A stretch of 64,000 bases of DNA from Mesorhizobium sp. B1-1-8 (GTDB lineage Bacteria; Pseudomonadota; Alphaproteobacteria; Rhizobiales; Rhizobiaceae), in contig NZ_CP083956.1 of assembly GCF_006442795.2 (NCBI RefSeq), positions 2,643,501-2,707,500 of the forward strand. The letters are read 5' to 3'. Below the pieces are notes generated by a model, which was not told the origin of the DNA, did not search any database, and worked only from the letters and a program-made list of their open reading frames with translations. The position numbers were made by a program, and so were the translations under genes. Every line of letters starts with the position of its first letter. Within the stretch, counting starts at the first letter, position 1. Below, piece by piece: positions 54,078-62,810 of the stretch.

Positions 54078-57000
54078 ATGCTCGCACGCCTGTTCGTGAT
54101 TGTCGGTGGCCTGTTCGTGCTGGTGCTGTGCGCGGCGCTGGTGGTGCCGTATTTTGTCGACTGGACGGGCTATCGCGCCGACTTCGAGCGCGAGGCAAGC
54201 GCCGTGCTCGGCCGCAAGGTGACGGTGAGGGGCGATGCGACCGCCAGGCTTTTGCCCTTTCCGTCGGTGACCTTCTCGAATGTCGAGGTCGCGGGCGGGG
54301 CCGGCGGACAGCCGGCCATGACGATGGAGACTTTCTCCATGGATGCCGAGCTTGCGCCGTTCCTGCGCGGCGAGCTGCTGATCTTCGACATGCGGCTGGT
54401 GCATCCGAAAGCGATCATCGACGTCGCCGCCAACGGCACCGTCGACTGGGCGATGCGGCCATCCTCGCCCTTCGATCCCGGCCAGATCTCGATCGAGAAG
54501 CTGACGGTGACTGAAGGGCAAATCGAGCTGCGCCACGCAGCGGGCGGGCGCAGCCACTTCATCTCCGAGATCAACTCGACCGTTTCGGCCAAATCGCTCG
54601 CCGGCCCCTGGCGCATGGATGGATCGCTGCGCTTCGACGGCCTGCGCACGGAAGTCACGGCCTCGACCGGCAGGGTCGAAGCCGACGGGCAGATGCGGCT
54701 GCGGCTGAAGGCCGATCCGGATGCCTATCCGCTGGTCATCGAAACCGACGGCAATGCCGGCCTCATCAAGGGCGCGGCGGTCTATTCCGGCCAGTTCAAG
54801 ATTTCATATTCCGACAAGAATGGCGCCGACCGGAATTCGGCCGAACTGCGCGGCACCGACGGCGAGCCGGTCAAGGTCAGCACCGGCAAGCCCGACCCGG
54901 GCTTTCGGCTGAACGGCAAATTTGCCCTCGACCACCAGAGGCTCGGCGTGGACGAGTTCCGCTTCGAGACCGGACCGCTCGACAATCCCTATACCGCGGA
55001 CGGCAAGGCCTCGGTCGATCTCGGCGCCAAACCGCATTTCTCGATCGAGGCGAGCGGCGCGCAGGTCCAGTTCGACGAGGCGGTGGGTGCCGCCGCCGGA
55101 ACCGGGCTGACGCTCGACCAGCGCATCACAGCACTTGAGCAGACGCTGCTTCATATGCCGAAACCGACGATACCGGGCACCGTCGAAGTCAAGCTGCCGG
55201 CAGTGGTCGCCGGCGACACGACGGTGCGCGACGTACGACTGTCGGCGGAGCCGGTCGAAGGCGGCTGGTCGGTCAAGTCGCTTGCCGCGACGCTGCCCGG
55301 CCGCGCGACGCTCGAGGCCGACGGCATGCTGAGCGTCCAGGATCGATTCGGCTTCACCGGGTCGCTGCTGCTTGCGGTCGGGCAGCCCTCCGGCTTCGCC
55401 GCCTGGCTGTCCAAGGATGTCGACGAGGCGATCCGCCGCCTGCCGGCCGCCGGCTTCAAGGCCAAGGTCGATCTCAGCGAGAACCGGCAGAAGTTCAGCG
55501 ATCTCGAACTGATCCTCGGCAAAGCGAAATTCTCGGGCCAGATCGATTCCAGCCAGCCCGACGGCGCCAGGCCCTCGGTGCTGATGCGGCTGGAGGGCGG
55601 CGATCTCGATGTCGACGGACTGGCCGCCTTCGCTTCGCTCTTCGTCAGCGACAAGGGCGCCAATCGTTTCTCCGACCGCGACCTCGATTTTGAGATCAAG
55701 GCGGGACCGGTCAGCGCCGGCGGGCTGACCGCCGATACGGTGGACACGGCGCTGAGGCTGCGCCAGGGGCTGCTCGAAATCGACCGGCTGTCGGTCGGCG
55801 GGCTTGCCGGCGCATCGATCAGCGCCACCGGCCGGATCAAGGATTTTCCGCAAAGCCCGACCGGCAAGCTCGACGCTTCGGTCGTTGCCGTCGACCTGAA
55901 GCCGCTGATCGACATCGCGGCGCAGCACTATCCCGACAATCGGTTGCTCAAGGGTCTGGCGGCCAGGGTGGCCGCCTATCCCGAACTGTTCCAGGACGCC
56001 CGCATCGATCTGGTGACCAGCGCCGCCGACAATGGCGACGGCACCACCGGGCTGGCGCTCTCCGCGCAGGGGCGGGCGGGCGGCTCGGCCTTTTCGGCTT
56101 CGCTCTCCGGCAAGGGCACGGCCGATCGTTTGCCCGAGGCGCCGGTTTCGCTCACCTTCAACGCAAGGAACGATAACGCCGCCACGCTGCTTGCGCTCTA
56201 CGGCCTGCCGTCGCTGCCGCTTGGCATGCTCGGCCATGCGGCCACCGACGTCTCGGCGAAAGGCACGCTCGGCGGCGGCCTGGCGACCAGCTTCAGCCTG
56301 ACGGCCGACGATTTCTCGGCCGGCTTCAACGGCACCGTCGCCGACACACAGCAGGGCGCCACTGCCAAGGGCAAGGTCAGCCTGGTCGCCTCCGACATCG
56401 AGCCGTGGCTGATGACGACCGGCATCGGCCTGCCCGGCATGGGGACCGGAACCTCGACGTCGCTCGCCGCCGATGCCGATTTCGGCAACGGCTTGCTGGT
56501 GCTGAGCGGCCTCACCGGCGCCATCGACAAGGCGGCGGTGTCCGGCGACGTCAATGTCGACATCAAGGACGGGCTGCCGCATCTCGCCGGCGCGCTGGCG
56601 CTCGACAAGCTCGACCTCGATCCGCTGGCGGTCTCCCTGTTCGGCGACCAGTCCTTCACGGCCGCCAAGGGCGGCTGGCCGACCGCGCCGTTCAGCCAGA
56701 AATCCAGCCTGCCGTTCAGTGCGGATCTCGATCTCAATGCGACCGCATTGGCCGCCGGGCCATTCGCCGCGGCGCATGATGCGTCCTTGTCGCTGAAGCT
56801 CGACCGGGAAGGCATCCATGTCTCGGACCTGAAGGCCAAGCTCTACGGCGGCGCGCTGACCGGCCTGTTCGAACTCAAGAACACCGAGGGAACCGGCCTG
56901 TTTTCGGGCCAGATGAAGCTCGCCGGCGGCGATCTCGCGGCCGTGCTGCCAGGCGCCGGCGTGAGCGGCAGCGGCGATATTTCGGCGGCGCTGTCGACCA

Positions 57001-58064
57001 GCGGCAAGTCGGTGGATGCCATGATTGCCGCCTTGTCGGGATCCGGCACGGCCGCGCTGAAAGGCTTGAATATCGCCGGCATCAATCCCGACGGCTTCGC
57101 CGCCATCATCGCCAAAGCCGACGCCATCGGGCGCGACATCGATGCCGCCAAGACCGCCGGTTTCGCGCCGCAGATCGCCGGGGACGGCAGTTTCGCCGCC
57201 GGTGATGCGGACGTCGCTTTCACCGTCGCCGGCGGTATACTGCGGGCGCCGCCGATAAGCTTCAACAATCCGGCAGCTACGTTGTCGGCCGATGTTACCG
57301 CCGACCTCAATGCCAGCACCGTTTCCGCCACGGGTGCGATTACTTACCGTCCCGGCGACGAGGCGCTGGTCGGGTCCGAACCGGCGGTGAATTTCAGCGT
57401 GGCAGGCCCTCTCGGCGCCGCCAGGCCGCAGTTCGACAGCGATCCCCTGGCGCAATTCCTGACCCAGCGCGCGCTGGAGAAGGAGCAGCAGCGCGTCGAG
57501 GCGATGCAGGCGGCACTGCTCGAAAAGCAGAGGCTGCGGCGCGAGGTACGCTACTACGCGGCGTTGCAGACCGAGCGCGACCGTGCGGCGGAGGAATTGC
57601 GCCGACAGGAGGAAGAGGCGCGGCAGAAGGCCGAGGCCGAAGCCAGGGCAAAAGCCGAAGCGGAGGCGCAGGCTGAAGCGGAAGCGAAGGCCAAGGCGGA
57701 GGAAGAGGCAAGGGCCAAGTCTGAGGCCGACGCGGAAGCCCAAGCCAAGGCGGAAGCGGACGCCAAAGCTCAGGCAGAGGCGGAGGCGCAAGCTAAGGCG
57801 GCGGCTGAAGCAAGGGCAGAGGCGGATGCCAAGGCCAAGGCGGAGCAACAGGCCGCCGAGGACGCGGCCAAAGCCCGGGCCGAGGCGCAACGCAAGAAGG
57901 CCGAGCAAGCGAGGCTGGAGGCCGAGCGCAAGGCGGCTGAGCAGGCGCCAAAGGTCGACCGGTCGCTTCCCGGCGTCAATGACGGTTCGGCTCCAGAGCC
58001 GCCGAAACCCAAGGCCAATCCGTTCACGATCGACAATCTCCTGAAATCGCTGGACGGCGGCTGA
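54078..58064 (+). CDS. AsmA family protein with long Ala/Glu/Lys coiled-coil tail
   Basis: The 1328-residue protein has an N-terminal membrane anchor ([23 protein letters not shown]) followed by the AsmA domain (LGRKVTVRGDATARLLPFPSVTFSNVEV) and a very long beta-rich periplasmic region ending in the C-terminal AsmA domain (GSGTAALKGLNIAG, FNNPAATLSADVTADL). AsmA proteins are implicated in outer-membrane lipid transport. From about residue 1135 to 1290 the sequence becomes an Ala/Glu/Lys/Arg-rich coiled coil, unusual for AsmA. ATG at 54078; it converges with marR. Confidence 0.9.
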   Translation: MLARLFVIVGGLFVLVLCAALVVPYFVDWTGYRADFEREASAVLGRKVTVRGDATARLLPFPSVTFSNVEVAGGAGGQPAMTMETFSMDAELAPFLRGELLIFDMRLVHPKAIIDVAANGTVDWAMRPSSPFDPGQISIEKLTVTEGQIELRHAAGGRSHFISEINSTVSAKSLAGPWRMDGSLRFDGLRTEVTASTGRVEADGQMRLRLKADPDAYPLVIETDGNAGLIKGAAVYSGQFKISYSDKNGADRNSAELRGTDGEPVKVSTGKPDPGFRLNGKFALDHQRLGVDEFRFETGPLDNPYTADGKASVDLGAKPHFSIEASGAQVQFDEAVGAAAGTGLTLDQRITALEQTLLHMPKPTIPGTVEVKLPAVVAGDTTVRDVRLSAEPVEGGWSVKSLAATLPGRATLEADGMLSVQDRFGFTGSLLLAVGQPSGFAAWLSKDVDEAIRRLPAAGFKAKVDLSENRQKFSDLELILGKAKFSGQIDSSQPDGARPSVLMRLEGGDLDVDGLAAFASLFVSDKGANRFSDRDLDFEIKAGPVSAGGLTADTVDTALRLRQGLLEIDRLSVGGLAGASISATGRIKDFPQSPTGKLDASVVAVDLKPLIDIAAQHYPDNRLLKGLAARVAAYPELFQDARIDLVTSAADNGDGTTGLALSAQGRAGGSAFSASLSGKGTADRLPEAPVSLTFNARNDNAATLLALYGLPSLPLGMLGHAATDVSAKGTLGGGLATSFSLTADDFSAGFNGTVADTQQGATAKGKVSLVASDIEPWLMTTGIGLPGMGTGTSTSLAADADFGNGLLVLSGLTGAIDKAAVSGDVNVDIKDGLPHLAGALALDKLDLDPLAVSLFGDQSFTAAKGGWPTAPFSQKSSLPFSADLDLNATALAAGPFAAAHDASLSLKLDREGIHVSDLKAKLYGGALTGLFELKNTEGTGLFSGQMKLAGGDLAAVLPGAGVSGSGDISAALSTSGKSVDAMIAALSGSGTAALKGLNIAGINPDGFAAIIAKADAIGRDIDAAKTAGFAPQIAGDGSFAAGDADVAFTVAGGILRAPPISFNNPAATLSADVTADLNASTVSATGAITYRPGDEALVGSEPAVNFSVAGPLGAARPQFDSDPLAQFLTQRALEKEQQRVEAMQAALLEKQRLRREVRYYAALQTERDRAAEELRRQEEEARQKAEAEARAKAEAEAQAEAEAKAKAEEEARAKSEADAEAQAKAEADAKAQAEAEAQAKAAAEARAEADAKAKAEQQAAEDAAKARAEAQRKKAEQARLEAERKAAEQAPKVDRSLPGVNDGSAPEPPKPKANPFTIDNLLKSLDGG

Positions 58065-58114
58065 CGCTTGTCGGTTCAGCGTACCGCGCGTTCAGCAATT
58101 TGGCGGCGCCCGGC

Positions 58115-58546
58115 TTACGTCGGCTCCTGACGAAAAAGCAGGCGCCGCAGCATCGGCTCGATCCGCGACAGTTCGTCGAGATGGGCGGCCGATAGATCGG
58201 CGAGGCGATCGTCGGCGAGCGGGGTGAGCTGCAGCAGCACGCGGCGCTGGTCGGCTTTGTCCTGATCCCGCGTCACCAGCCCGGCCTCGCCAAGGCGGTT
58301 CACCAGTTCGACGGCGCTGTGATGGCGGATGCGCAACCGCTCCGCCAGATCGCCGATCGTTACCGGTCCGCCGCCGGGATATCCCTTGATCGCCAGCAGC
58401 GCCTGATGCTGGCGCGGGGTCAGGCCGGCATCGTGCGCCTGGATCTGGCTGAATTCCAGAAAGCGGCGGATCAGGTAGCGGAACTCCGACAGCCGCTGGT
58501 AGTCGGCCTGGCTGATGGCGGGACGTGGTTTCTTTGGCGGCGTCAT
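58115..58546 (-). CDS. MarR family transcriptional regulator
   Basis: The 143-residue winged helix protein has the MarR core: RFLEFSQIQAHDAGLTPRQHQALLAI, GDLAERLRIRHHSAVELVNRLGEAGLV and the wing DQRRVLLQLT. ATG at 58546. It is divergent from the ClC channel gene, and a perfect 17-bp palindrome lies at the channel's 5' end (58646-58662), so it probably represses that gene. Ligand unknown. Confidence 0.92.
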   Translation of the reverse strand: MTPPKKPRPAISQADYQRLSEFRYLIRRFLEFSQIQAHDAGLTPRQHQALLAIKGYPGGGPVTIGDLAERLRIRHHSAVELVNRLGEAGLVTRDQDKADQRRVLLQLTPLADDRLADLSAAHLDELSRIEPMLRRLLFRQEPT

Positions 58547-58645
58547 ATCCCGACTTATGGTGCTTTCCCGCGAAAGCTCAACGGCCCGGCGCAGTCCTTG
58601 CCTAAAATGACGCGGTGCGGCGGGCGAGAACGGCCTTGAAGATTT

Positions 58646-58662
58646 ATATCGTATTACGATAT
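58646..58662. promoter_or_regulatory. Perfect 17-bp palindrome, candidate MarR operator
   Basis: ATATCGTATTACGATAT has 8-bp perfect arms around a single central T. It lies about 100 bases upstream of the MarR start and overlaps an ATG at 58661 that could be the ClC start. Its size and symmetry are right for a MarR dimer. Its position suggests that the ClC channel starts at one of the downstream in-frame ATGs (58688 or 58715). Confidence 0.75.
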
Positions 58663-58714
58663 GAAGCCGCCGGACACCGAACGGCGCATGCGCCATCAGA
58701 AAGTCGAGATCCCC

Positions 58715-60520
58715 ATGAAATCCGCTCACGCCGGCAACGGCCATCTCCGCGACTTCACCACCGATCCGCGGGTGCTGCTGATTGCGGCCATCGCAATCGT
58801 GGTCGCGACGGCAGGGCTGTTTGCCGGCATCGTGCTGCTGAAGCTCATCCGGCTCGCCACCAACATCGCCTATTTCGGCCAGTTCACACTGGCCGAGCTG
58901 AGACTGGAAGACACCCCGCTCGGCTATGCCTCGATCATCGTGCCGGTGATCGGTGCGCTGATCATCGGGCTGATGGCGCGTTTCGGCAGCGAGAAGATCC
59001 GCGGCCACGGCATTCCCGAGGCCATCGAGGCGATCCTGCTCGGGCGCTCGCGGCTCGATGCCAAGGTGGCGGTGCTGAAGCCGCTGTCGTCGGCGATCTC
59101 GATCGGCTCCGGCGGGCCGTTCGGCGCCGAGGGGCCGATCATCATGACCGGCGGCGCCATCGGTTCGCTGATCGCGCAGATGCTGCCGGTCAGCGACAAT
59201 GAGCGCAAGACTTTGCTGGTGGCGGGTGCCGCGGCCGGCATGACGACGGTGTTCGGTACGCCGATCGCCGCCATCATGCTGGCGGTCGAGCTGCTTCTGT
59301 TCGAATGGACGCCGCGCAGCTTCATTCCGGTCGCCGTGGCCGCAGTCGTTGCCGAGGTCGAGCGCACCTTGCTGCACCTGCCGGGCCCGATCTTCCCGTT
59401 CACCGGCAGTATGGAGCCGTCGCTCGCCGGGCTGGGCGGCTGGGTGCTGGTCGGCATTGCCGCCGGCTTGCTGTCCGGGCTGCTGACGCAGATGGTCTAC
59501 CGTTGCGAGGACGCCTTCCAGAAACTGCCCATTCATTGGATGTGGTGGCCGATGATCGGCGGCCTCGTAGTCGGCATCGGCGGCCTGATCGAACCGCAGG
59601 CGCTCGGCGTTGGTTACGACAACATCGCCAATATGCTGGATGGCCGCACGGTAGCGACTGCTGCGCTCCTGCTGCTGGTGGTCAAGGCAATCATCTGGTC
59701 GGTGGCGCTGGGTTCCGGCACGTCGGGCGGCGTGCTGGCGCCGCTGTTGATCATGGGCGGCGCTATGGGGGCGGTCCTTTCAGGCATCCTGCCCGAGGCG
59801 AGTCCAGGCTTCTGGCCGCTGCTGGCGATGGCTGCGACCATGGGCGGCACCATGCGCGCGCCGCTTACCGCGACCTTCTTTGCCACCGAGCTCACCGGCA
59901 ACACGCATGTCCTGGTGCCGCTGATCGCTGCCTGCGCCACCGCCCATGCCGTCACCGTGCTGTTGATGAAGCGCTCGATCCTGACCGAGAAGGTGGCGCG
60001 GCGCGGGCATCATCTGGTCCGCGAATACCGCGTCGATCCCTTCGCGCTGACCAGGGTCCGTGAAGTGATGACCACCAAGGTCGAGAGCGTGCCGGCGAAT
60101 ATGACGCTGCATGGCGCGGCCGCGTTCCTGACCGCGCCGGACACGCGGCATCCGAGTTTCCCGGTGATCAACGAAGAGGGGCATGTGCTGGGCGTCATCG
60201 ACCCGCCGGCGATCCTGCGCTGGCGCCGTGCCGGCATGCACCGAAAGGCGACGCTCGGCGAATTGCTGGCCGGCAGCAAGGTCACGCTCGCCTATCCGGA
60301 CGAATATCTGGAAGGACTTTCCGACAAGCTGCTCTTGGCCAACGTCTCGCATCTGCCGGTCGTGTCGCGCGAGGACGCGCGGCTGGTCGGCTATGTCGGC
60401 TGGAAGGATTTGATGCGGGTGCGTTCGAAAAAGCTGGCGGAAGAGCGCGACCGTTCCGCCTTGCTCAGCTTCGGCGCCCGGCGCAAAGGGCCGCAGAGCG
60501 TCAGCGATACTGCCGGCTAG
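58715..60520 (+). CDS. ClC family chloride channel/transporter with CBS domains
   Basis: The protein has ClC signature segments: RGHGIPEAIEAIL, GSGGPFGAEGPIIMTGGA (with the gating glutamate in GAEGP), and GSGTSGGVLAPLLIMGGAMG. Two C-terminal CBS domains follow (VREVMTTKVESVP and VTLAYPDEYLEGL). The chosen ATG gives 601 residues; ATG 58661 (619 residues) lies inside the candidate operator, and ATG 58688 is another option. ClC proteins move Cl- or exchange it for protons; which is not shown. It is divergent from marR. Confidence 0.88.
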   Translation: MKSAHAGNGHLRDFTTDPRVLLIAAIAIVVATAGLFAGIVLLKLIRLATNIAYFGQFTLAELRLEDTPLGYASIIVPVIGALIIGLMARFGSEKIRGHGIPEAIEAILLGRSRLDAKVAVLKPLSSAISIGSGGPFGAEGPIIMTGGAIGSLIAQMLPVSDNERKTLLVAGAAAGMTTVFGTPIAAIMLAVELLLFEWTPRSFIPVAVAAVVAEVERTLLHLPGPIFPFTGSMEPSLAGLGGWVLVGIAAGLLSGLLTQMVYRCEDAFQKLPIHWMWWPMIGGLVVGIGGLIEPQALGVGYDNIANMLDGRTVATAALLLLVVKAIIWSVALGSGTSGGVLAPLLIMGGAMGAVLSGILPEASPGFWPLLAMAATMGGTMRAPLTATFFATELTGNTHVLVPLIAACATAHAVTVLLMKRSILTEKVARRGHHLVREYRVDPFALTRVREVMTTKVESVPANMTLHGAAAFLTAPDTRHPSFPVINEEGHVLGVIDPPAILRWRRAGMHRKATLGELLAGSKVTLAYPDEYLEGLSDKLLLANVSHLPVVSREDARLVGYVGWKDLMRVRSKKLAEERDRSALLSFGARRKGPQSVSDTAG

Positions 60521-60555
60521 AGCGGTCCAACTTTTATAGAATGGCTGTTCGTGTC

Positions 60556-60816
60556 TCAGTTCGAATTTTGCTTCGATAGAACATGGCGCAGGAGCGAGGT
60601 GATATAAGGCTCAATCTCAAGCCGATGAGCCGTGGAGAGGACGGTTGTCCAAGTGTCTTGCGGCTCACAGCCAGAAGCAATCATGCTTGGCGCATTATGG
60701 AGCGCGTCAGCAAGCATCCGAGCTTTGTCGAGATTATCGGTCGCACGAATTTCGACGAGAACAATATGCAGAATCCGCAGGATGGTGTCGTTGGTGATCG
60801 GCTGGGGATCAGTCAA
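60556..60816 (-). CDS. Small soluble protein of unknown function
   Basis: I do not recognise a family. The 86-residue product starts at TTG 60816 and reads as a compact helical protein (NDTILRILHIVLVEIRATDNLDKARMLADAL, then LEIEPYITSLLRHVL). Protein-like composition supports a real gene, but the start has only a weak GAAAG site. It lies in convergent orientation to the ClC gene. Confidence 0.6.
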   Translation of the reverse strand: MTDPQPITNDTILRILHIVLVEIRATDNLDKARMLADALHNAPSMIASGCEPQDTWTTVLSTAHRLEIEPYITSLLRHVLSKQNSN

Positions 60817-60902
60817 TTGGGCAACTTTCTTTTTGCACGGGAAAGCTTGCCCCGGCTTCAGTGACTACCGGATGGCCGGCTCGCTCGAACTATTTTCCTT
60901 AC

Positions 60903-60946
60903 GCAATTCCGGACGGAAAACCGCTAGGCGTCTTTGGTGGAATTGC
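60903..60946. repeat. Rhizobial palindromic repeat, family B copy 2
   Basis: GCAATTCC (60903-60910) and GGAATTGC (60939-60946) are exact reverse complements flanking GGACGGAAAACCGCTAGG, matching the copy at 52431-52474 through the left two thirds. It sits just downstream of the ribbon-helix-helix gene stop, where it may end the sspB operon. Confidence 0.8.
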
Positions 60947-60957
60947 TCCGGGGCCTG

Positions 60958-61185
60958 TCAAGATGCCTTGCCGCCGCGCTTGGCCCAGGCCAACACATAG
61001 AGCCTGAGCGCGGAGGAGAGATTGGCGTCGCGGCTCCGCGTTTCGTCGATTTCCGCGACTAGTGCGGCCAGCGACAGCGAGCGCGACGCGGCGATGGCGA
61101 CGAGATCGTCGTAGAAGGGCTTTTCCAGGGAAAAGCTGGTGCGATGACCGCGGATCGTCACCGAGCGTTTTTCGACCGCGGTCAT
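60958..61185 (-). CDS. Ribbon-helix-helix domain protein
   Basis: The 75-residue protein matches the ribbon-helix-helix (RHH_4) pattern: RSVTIRGHRTSFSLEKPFYDDLVAIAASRSLSLAALVAEID. It is a likely small DNA-binding regulator, with the ribbon at VTIRGHRTSFSL and two helices after it. It is the third gene of the sspB-DUF4169-RHH group, 8 bases after the DUF4169 stop. The regulated genes are unknown. Confidence 0.9.
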   Translation of the reverse strand: MTAVEKRSVTIRGHRTSFSLEKPFYDDLVAIAASRSLSLAALVAEIDETRSRDANLSSALRLYVLAWAKRGGKAS

Positions 61186-61193
61186 CGCGGCGC

Positions 61194-61391
61194 TCAGCGT
61201 TCGTCCTTATCGCCGAGTTTCTCGCGGCGATGGTCGGCGACGAACTTTTCCGCCTTGTCGGCGCTCAGCCGGTCGCGCTGGCGCTCGGCCCTGGAGCGGC
61301 CGTGCAGTGCCCGGTTCTCACCAGCCAGGCGTTCCTTCTCGATGCGCGCTTTCTGCTTGCGGGCCTGGCGGAGATTGACGACCTCGCCCAT
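61194..61391 (-). CDS. DUF4169 family protein
   Basis: A 65-residue highly charged protein: MGEVVNLRQARKQKARIEKERLAGENRALHGRSR and EKFVADHRREKLGDKDER, matching DUF4169, a small family found almost only in alphaproteobacteria. It is likely helical and may bind nucleic acid, but no function is known. It sits 9 bases from sspB and 8 bases from the RHH gene, so the three are almost certainly cotranscribed. Confidence 0.92.
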   Translation of the reverse strand: MGEVVNLRQARKQKARIEKERLAGENRALHGRSRAERQRDRLSADKAEKFVADHRREKLGDKDER

Positions 61392-61400
61392 TTCGCCGCT

Positions 61401-61925
61401 TCACTTCTTGCGGAAGGCGTCGAGCGAAACCACGTCGGCGCCCTTGCCGCCGGTCTCGGCGACGGCCGTCTTCTTTTCGACCTCGGCGGCCTTCTTCTTC
61501 GATTCGGGCTTTTTCTCCGGCACGACGGCCGGTGCCGGTGCTGCGATCTCTTCTTCCGCCGCGCTCTCAGTCTTGACGTCGAATTCGAGCTCGAAATTGA
61601 CCGAGGGATCGTAGAAGCCGCGCACGGCGGAGAAGGGTATTTCGAGTTTTTCGGGAACGTCGGAGAAGGAGAGCCCGACCTCGAAGCCGGTTTCGGTGAC
61701 TTTCAGGTCCCAGTACTGGAACTGGATGACGATGGTCATCTGCTCCGGATAGCGCTCGCGCAGCCTTGACGACACGCGCACGCCCGGCGCGCCGGTCAGG
61801 AAGGTGATGAAGAAGTGGTGGTTGCCGGGAAGGCCGGTGCGCGCGACTTCGGCCAGGACCTTGCGCATGACGCCGCGCAGAGCCTCCTGGGCCAGAATAT
61901 CGTAGCGGATGTGATCGTCGGCCAT
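61401..61925 (-). CDS. sspB: SspB family ClpXP adaptor protein
   Basis: The 174-residue protein resembles alphaproteobacterial SspB (SspB-alpha): YDILAQEALRGVMRKVLAEVARTGLPGNHHFFITFLTGAPGVRVSSRL, then MTIVIQFQYWDLKVTETGFEVGLSF, and a disordered acidic/Lys-rich tail ending DVVSLDAFRKK, which fits the ClpX-binding C-terminal peptide. SspB delivers ssrA-tagged and other substrates to ClpXP. ATG at 61925. It is the first gene of the trio with DUF4169 and RHH. Confidence 0.94.
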   Translation of the reverse strand: MADDHIRYDILAQEALRGVMRKVLAEVARTGLPGNHHFFITFLTGAPGVRVSSRLRERYPEQMTIVIQFQYWDLKVTETGFEVGLSFSDVPEKLEIPFSAVRGFYDPSVNFELEFDVKTESAAEEEIAAPAPAVVPEKKPESKKKAAEVEKKTAVAETGGKGADVVSLDAFRKK

Positions 61926-62041
61926 GTGACGGTCGGGTTCCGTTGAATCGTCCGCATAGCTGTAATCAAGCTTGGGCGCGGCGTAAACCGGATATAGGCG
62001 CGAAGCGCTCAGGCCAAGAGGGGTGCCAGCAATTTCGTCGC

Positions 62042-62725
62042 TCAGGCGTGGGTCAGCGAGGACTGCTTGATGGCCGGTACCTTCTGTCTGCCGAAGGCGC
62101 GCAGGAAGGTGTGAACGCCATTTGTCGCCGACTGCAGCACCTCGTGCTCTGTCGGCGTGCCGCCAAGCATGAAAATTATCTGCAGCTCCGCGTTCACGAG
62201 CGCCAGGAACTGGCGCGCCGCTACATCCGGATCCTCGATCGAGAGGTGGCCGGCATAAGCGAGCCGGGCGAAGCGGGCGGCAAGCGCCGACCAGGTCCGG
62301 CCAGGGCCTCGTTCGCGCCACTCGGCAAAGAGCTCGGGATAGCGCCCGCCTTCGGCCTGGATCAGCTTTCGCAGGAAACGGCCGTCGCGGCTGCAGATGC
62401 AATTTTGGTTCATGCGCACGGCAAAGGCGATCAGGTCGGCCTCGAGATCGCGCGGCTGGTCGGGGAAGGTGGCGATGGTGGCGAAGATGCCGGCATTGCA
62501 CCGTTCCGTCAGGTCGCGCACGACCGCCATGAAGAGCTTTTCCTTGTCGCCATGGTGATTGTAGACGGTCTGGCGCGAGACGCCCGCCTCGGCGGCGATC
62601 AGGTCGATATTGGCGCCGGCATAACCTTCGCGGCAGAAAACGGAAGCGGCGGCGTCGACCACCGAGATGCGCTTGGCCTCGTGGCTGCGTGGCGGGAAGG
62701 TGTCAGGAGAGACACTCGATTTCAT
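62042..62725 (-). CDS. TetR/AcrR family transcriptional regulator
   Basis: The 227-residue protein has an N-terminal TetR helix-turn-helix (VVDAAASVFCREGYAGANIDLIAAEAGVSRQTVYNHHGDKEKLF) and a larger C-terminal ligand domain. ATG at 62725. It diverges from the Bcr/CflA exporter across a 238-base gap holding two candidate dimer operators and a triplicated palindrome, so it probably represses that exporter. Confidence 0.93.
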   Translation of the reverse strand: MKSSVSPDTFPPRSHEAKRISVVDAAASVFCREGYAGANIDLIAAEAGVSRQTVYNHHGDKEKLFMAVVRDLTERCNAGIFATIATFPDQPRDLEADLIAFAVRMNQNCICSRDGRFLRKLIQAEGGRYPELFAEWRERGPGRTWSALAARFARLAYAGHLSIEDPDVAARQFLALVNAELQIIFMLGGTPTEHEVLQSATNGVHTFLRAFGRQKVPAIKQSSLTHA

Positions 62726-62753
62726 GAAAAACTATATAGCGGTGATTGACGAG

Positions 62754-62785
62754 TTGGACAAGACTGTCTAAATTTGTGGACACAA
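62754..62785. promoter_or_regulatory. Candidate TetR operators
   Basis: TTGGACAAGACTGTCTAA (62754-62771) is an 18-base inverted repeat with one mismatch between arms (TTGGACA/TGTCTAA). A second perfect short repeat TTGTG-GA-CACAA (62774-62785) follows directly. They lie 29 bases upstream of the tetR start, a position suited to autoregulation. Confidence 0.6.
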
Positions 62786-62810
62786 TAAAATGGCAATCCG
62801 CGCCTCTTGG

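Noticed and set aside
54804..57908. 1034-residue minus-strand frame opposite the AsmA gene
   Set aside because: Repetitive Arg/Gly-rich translation from the complement of Ala/Glu/Lys codons; no domain.
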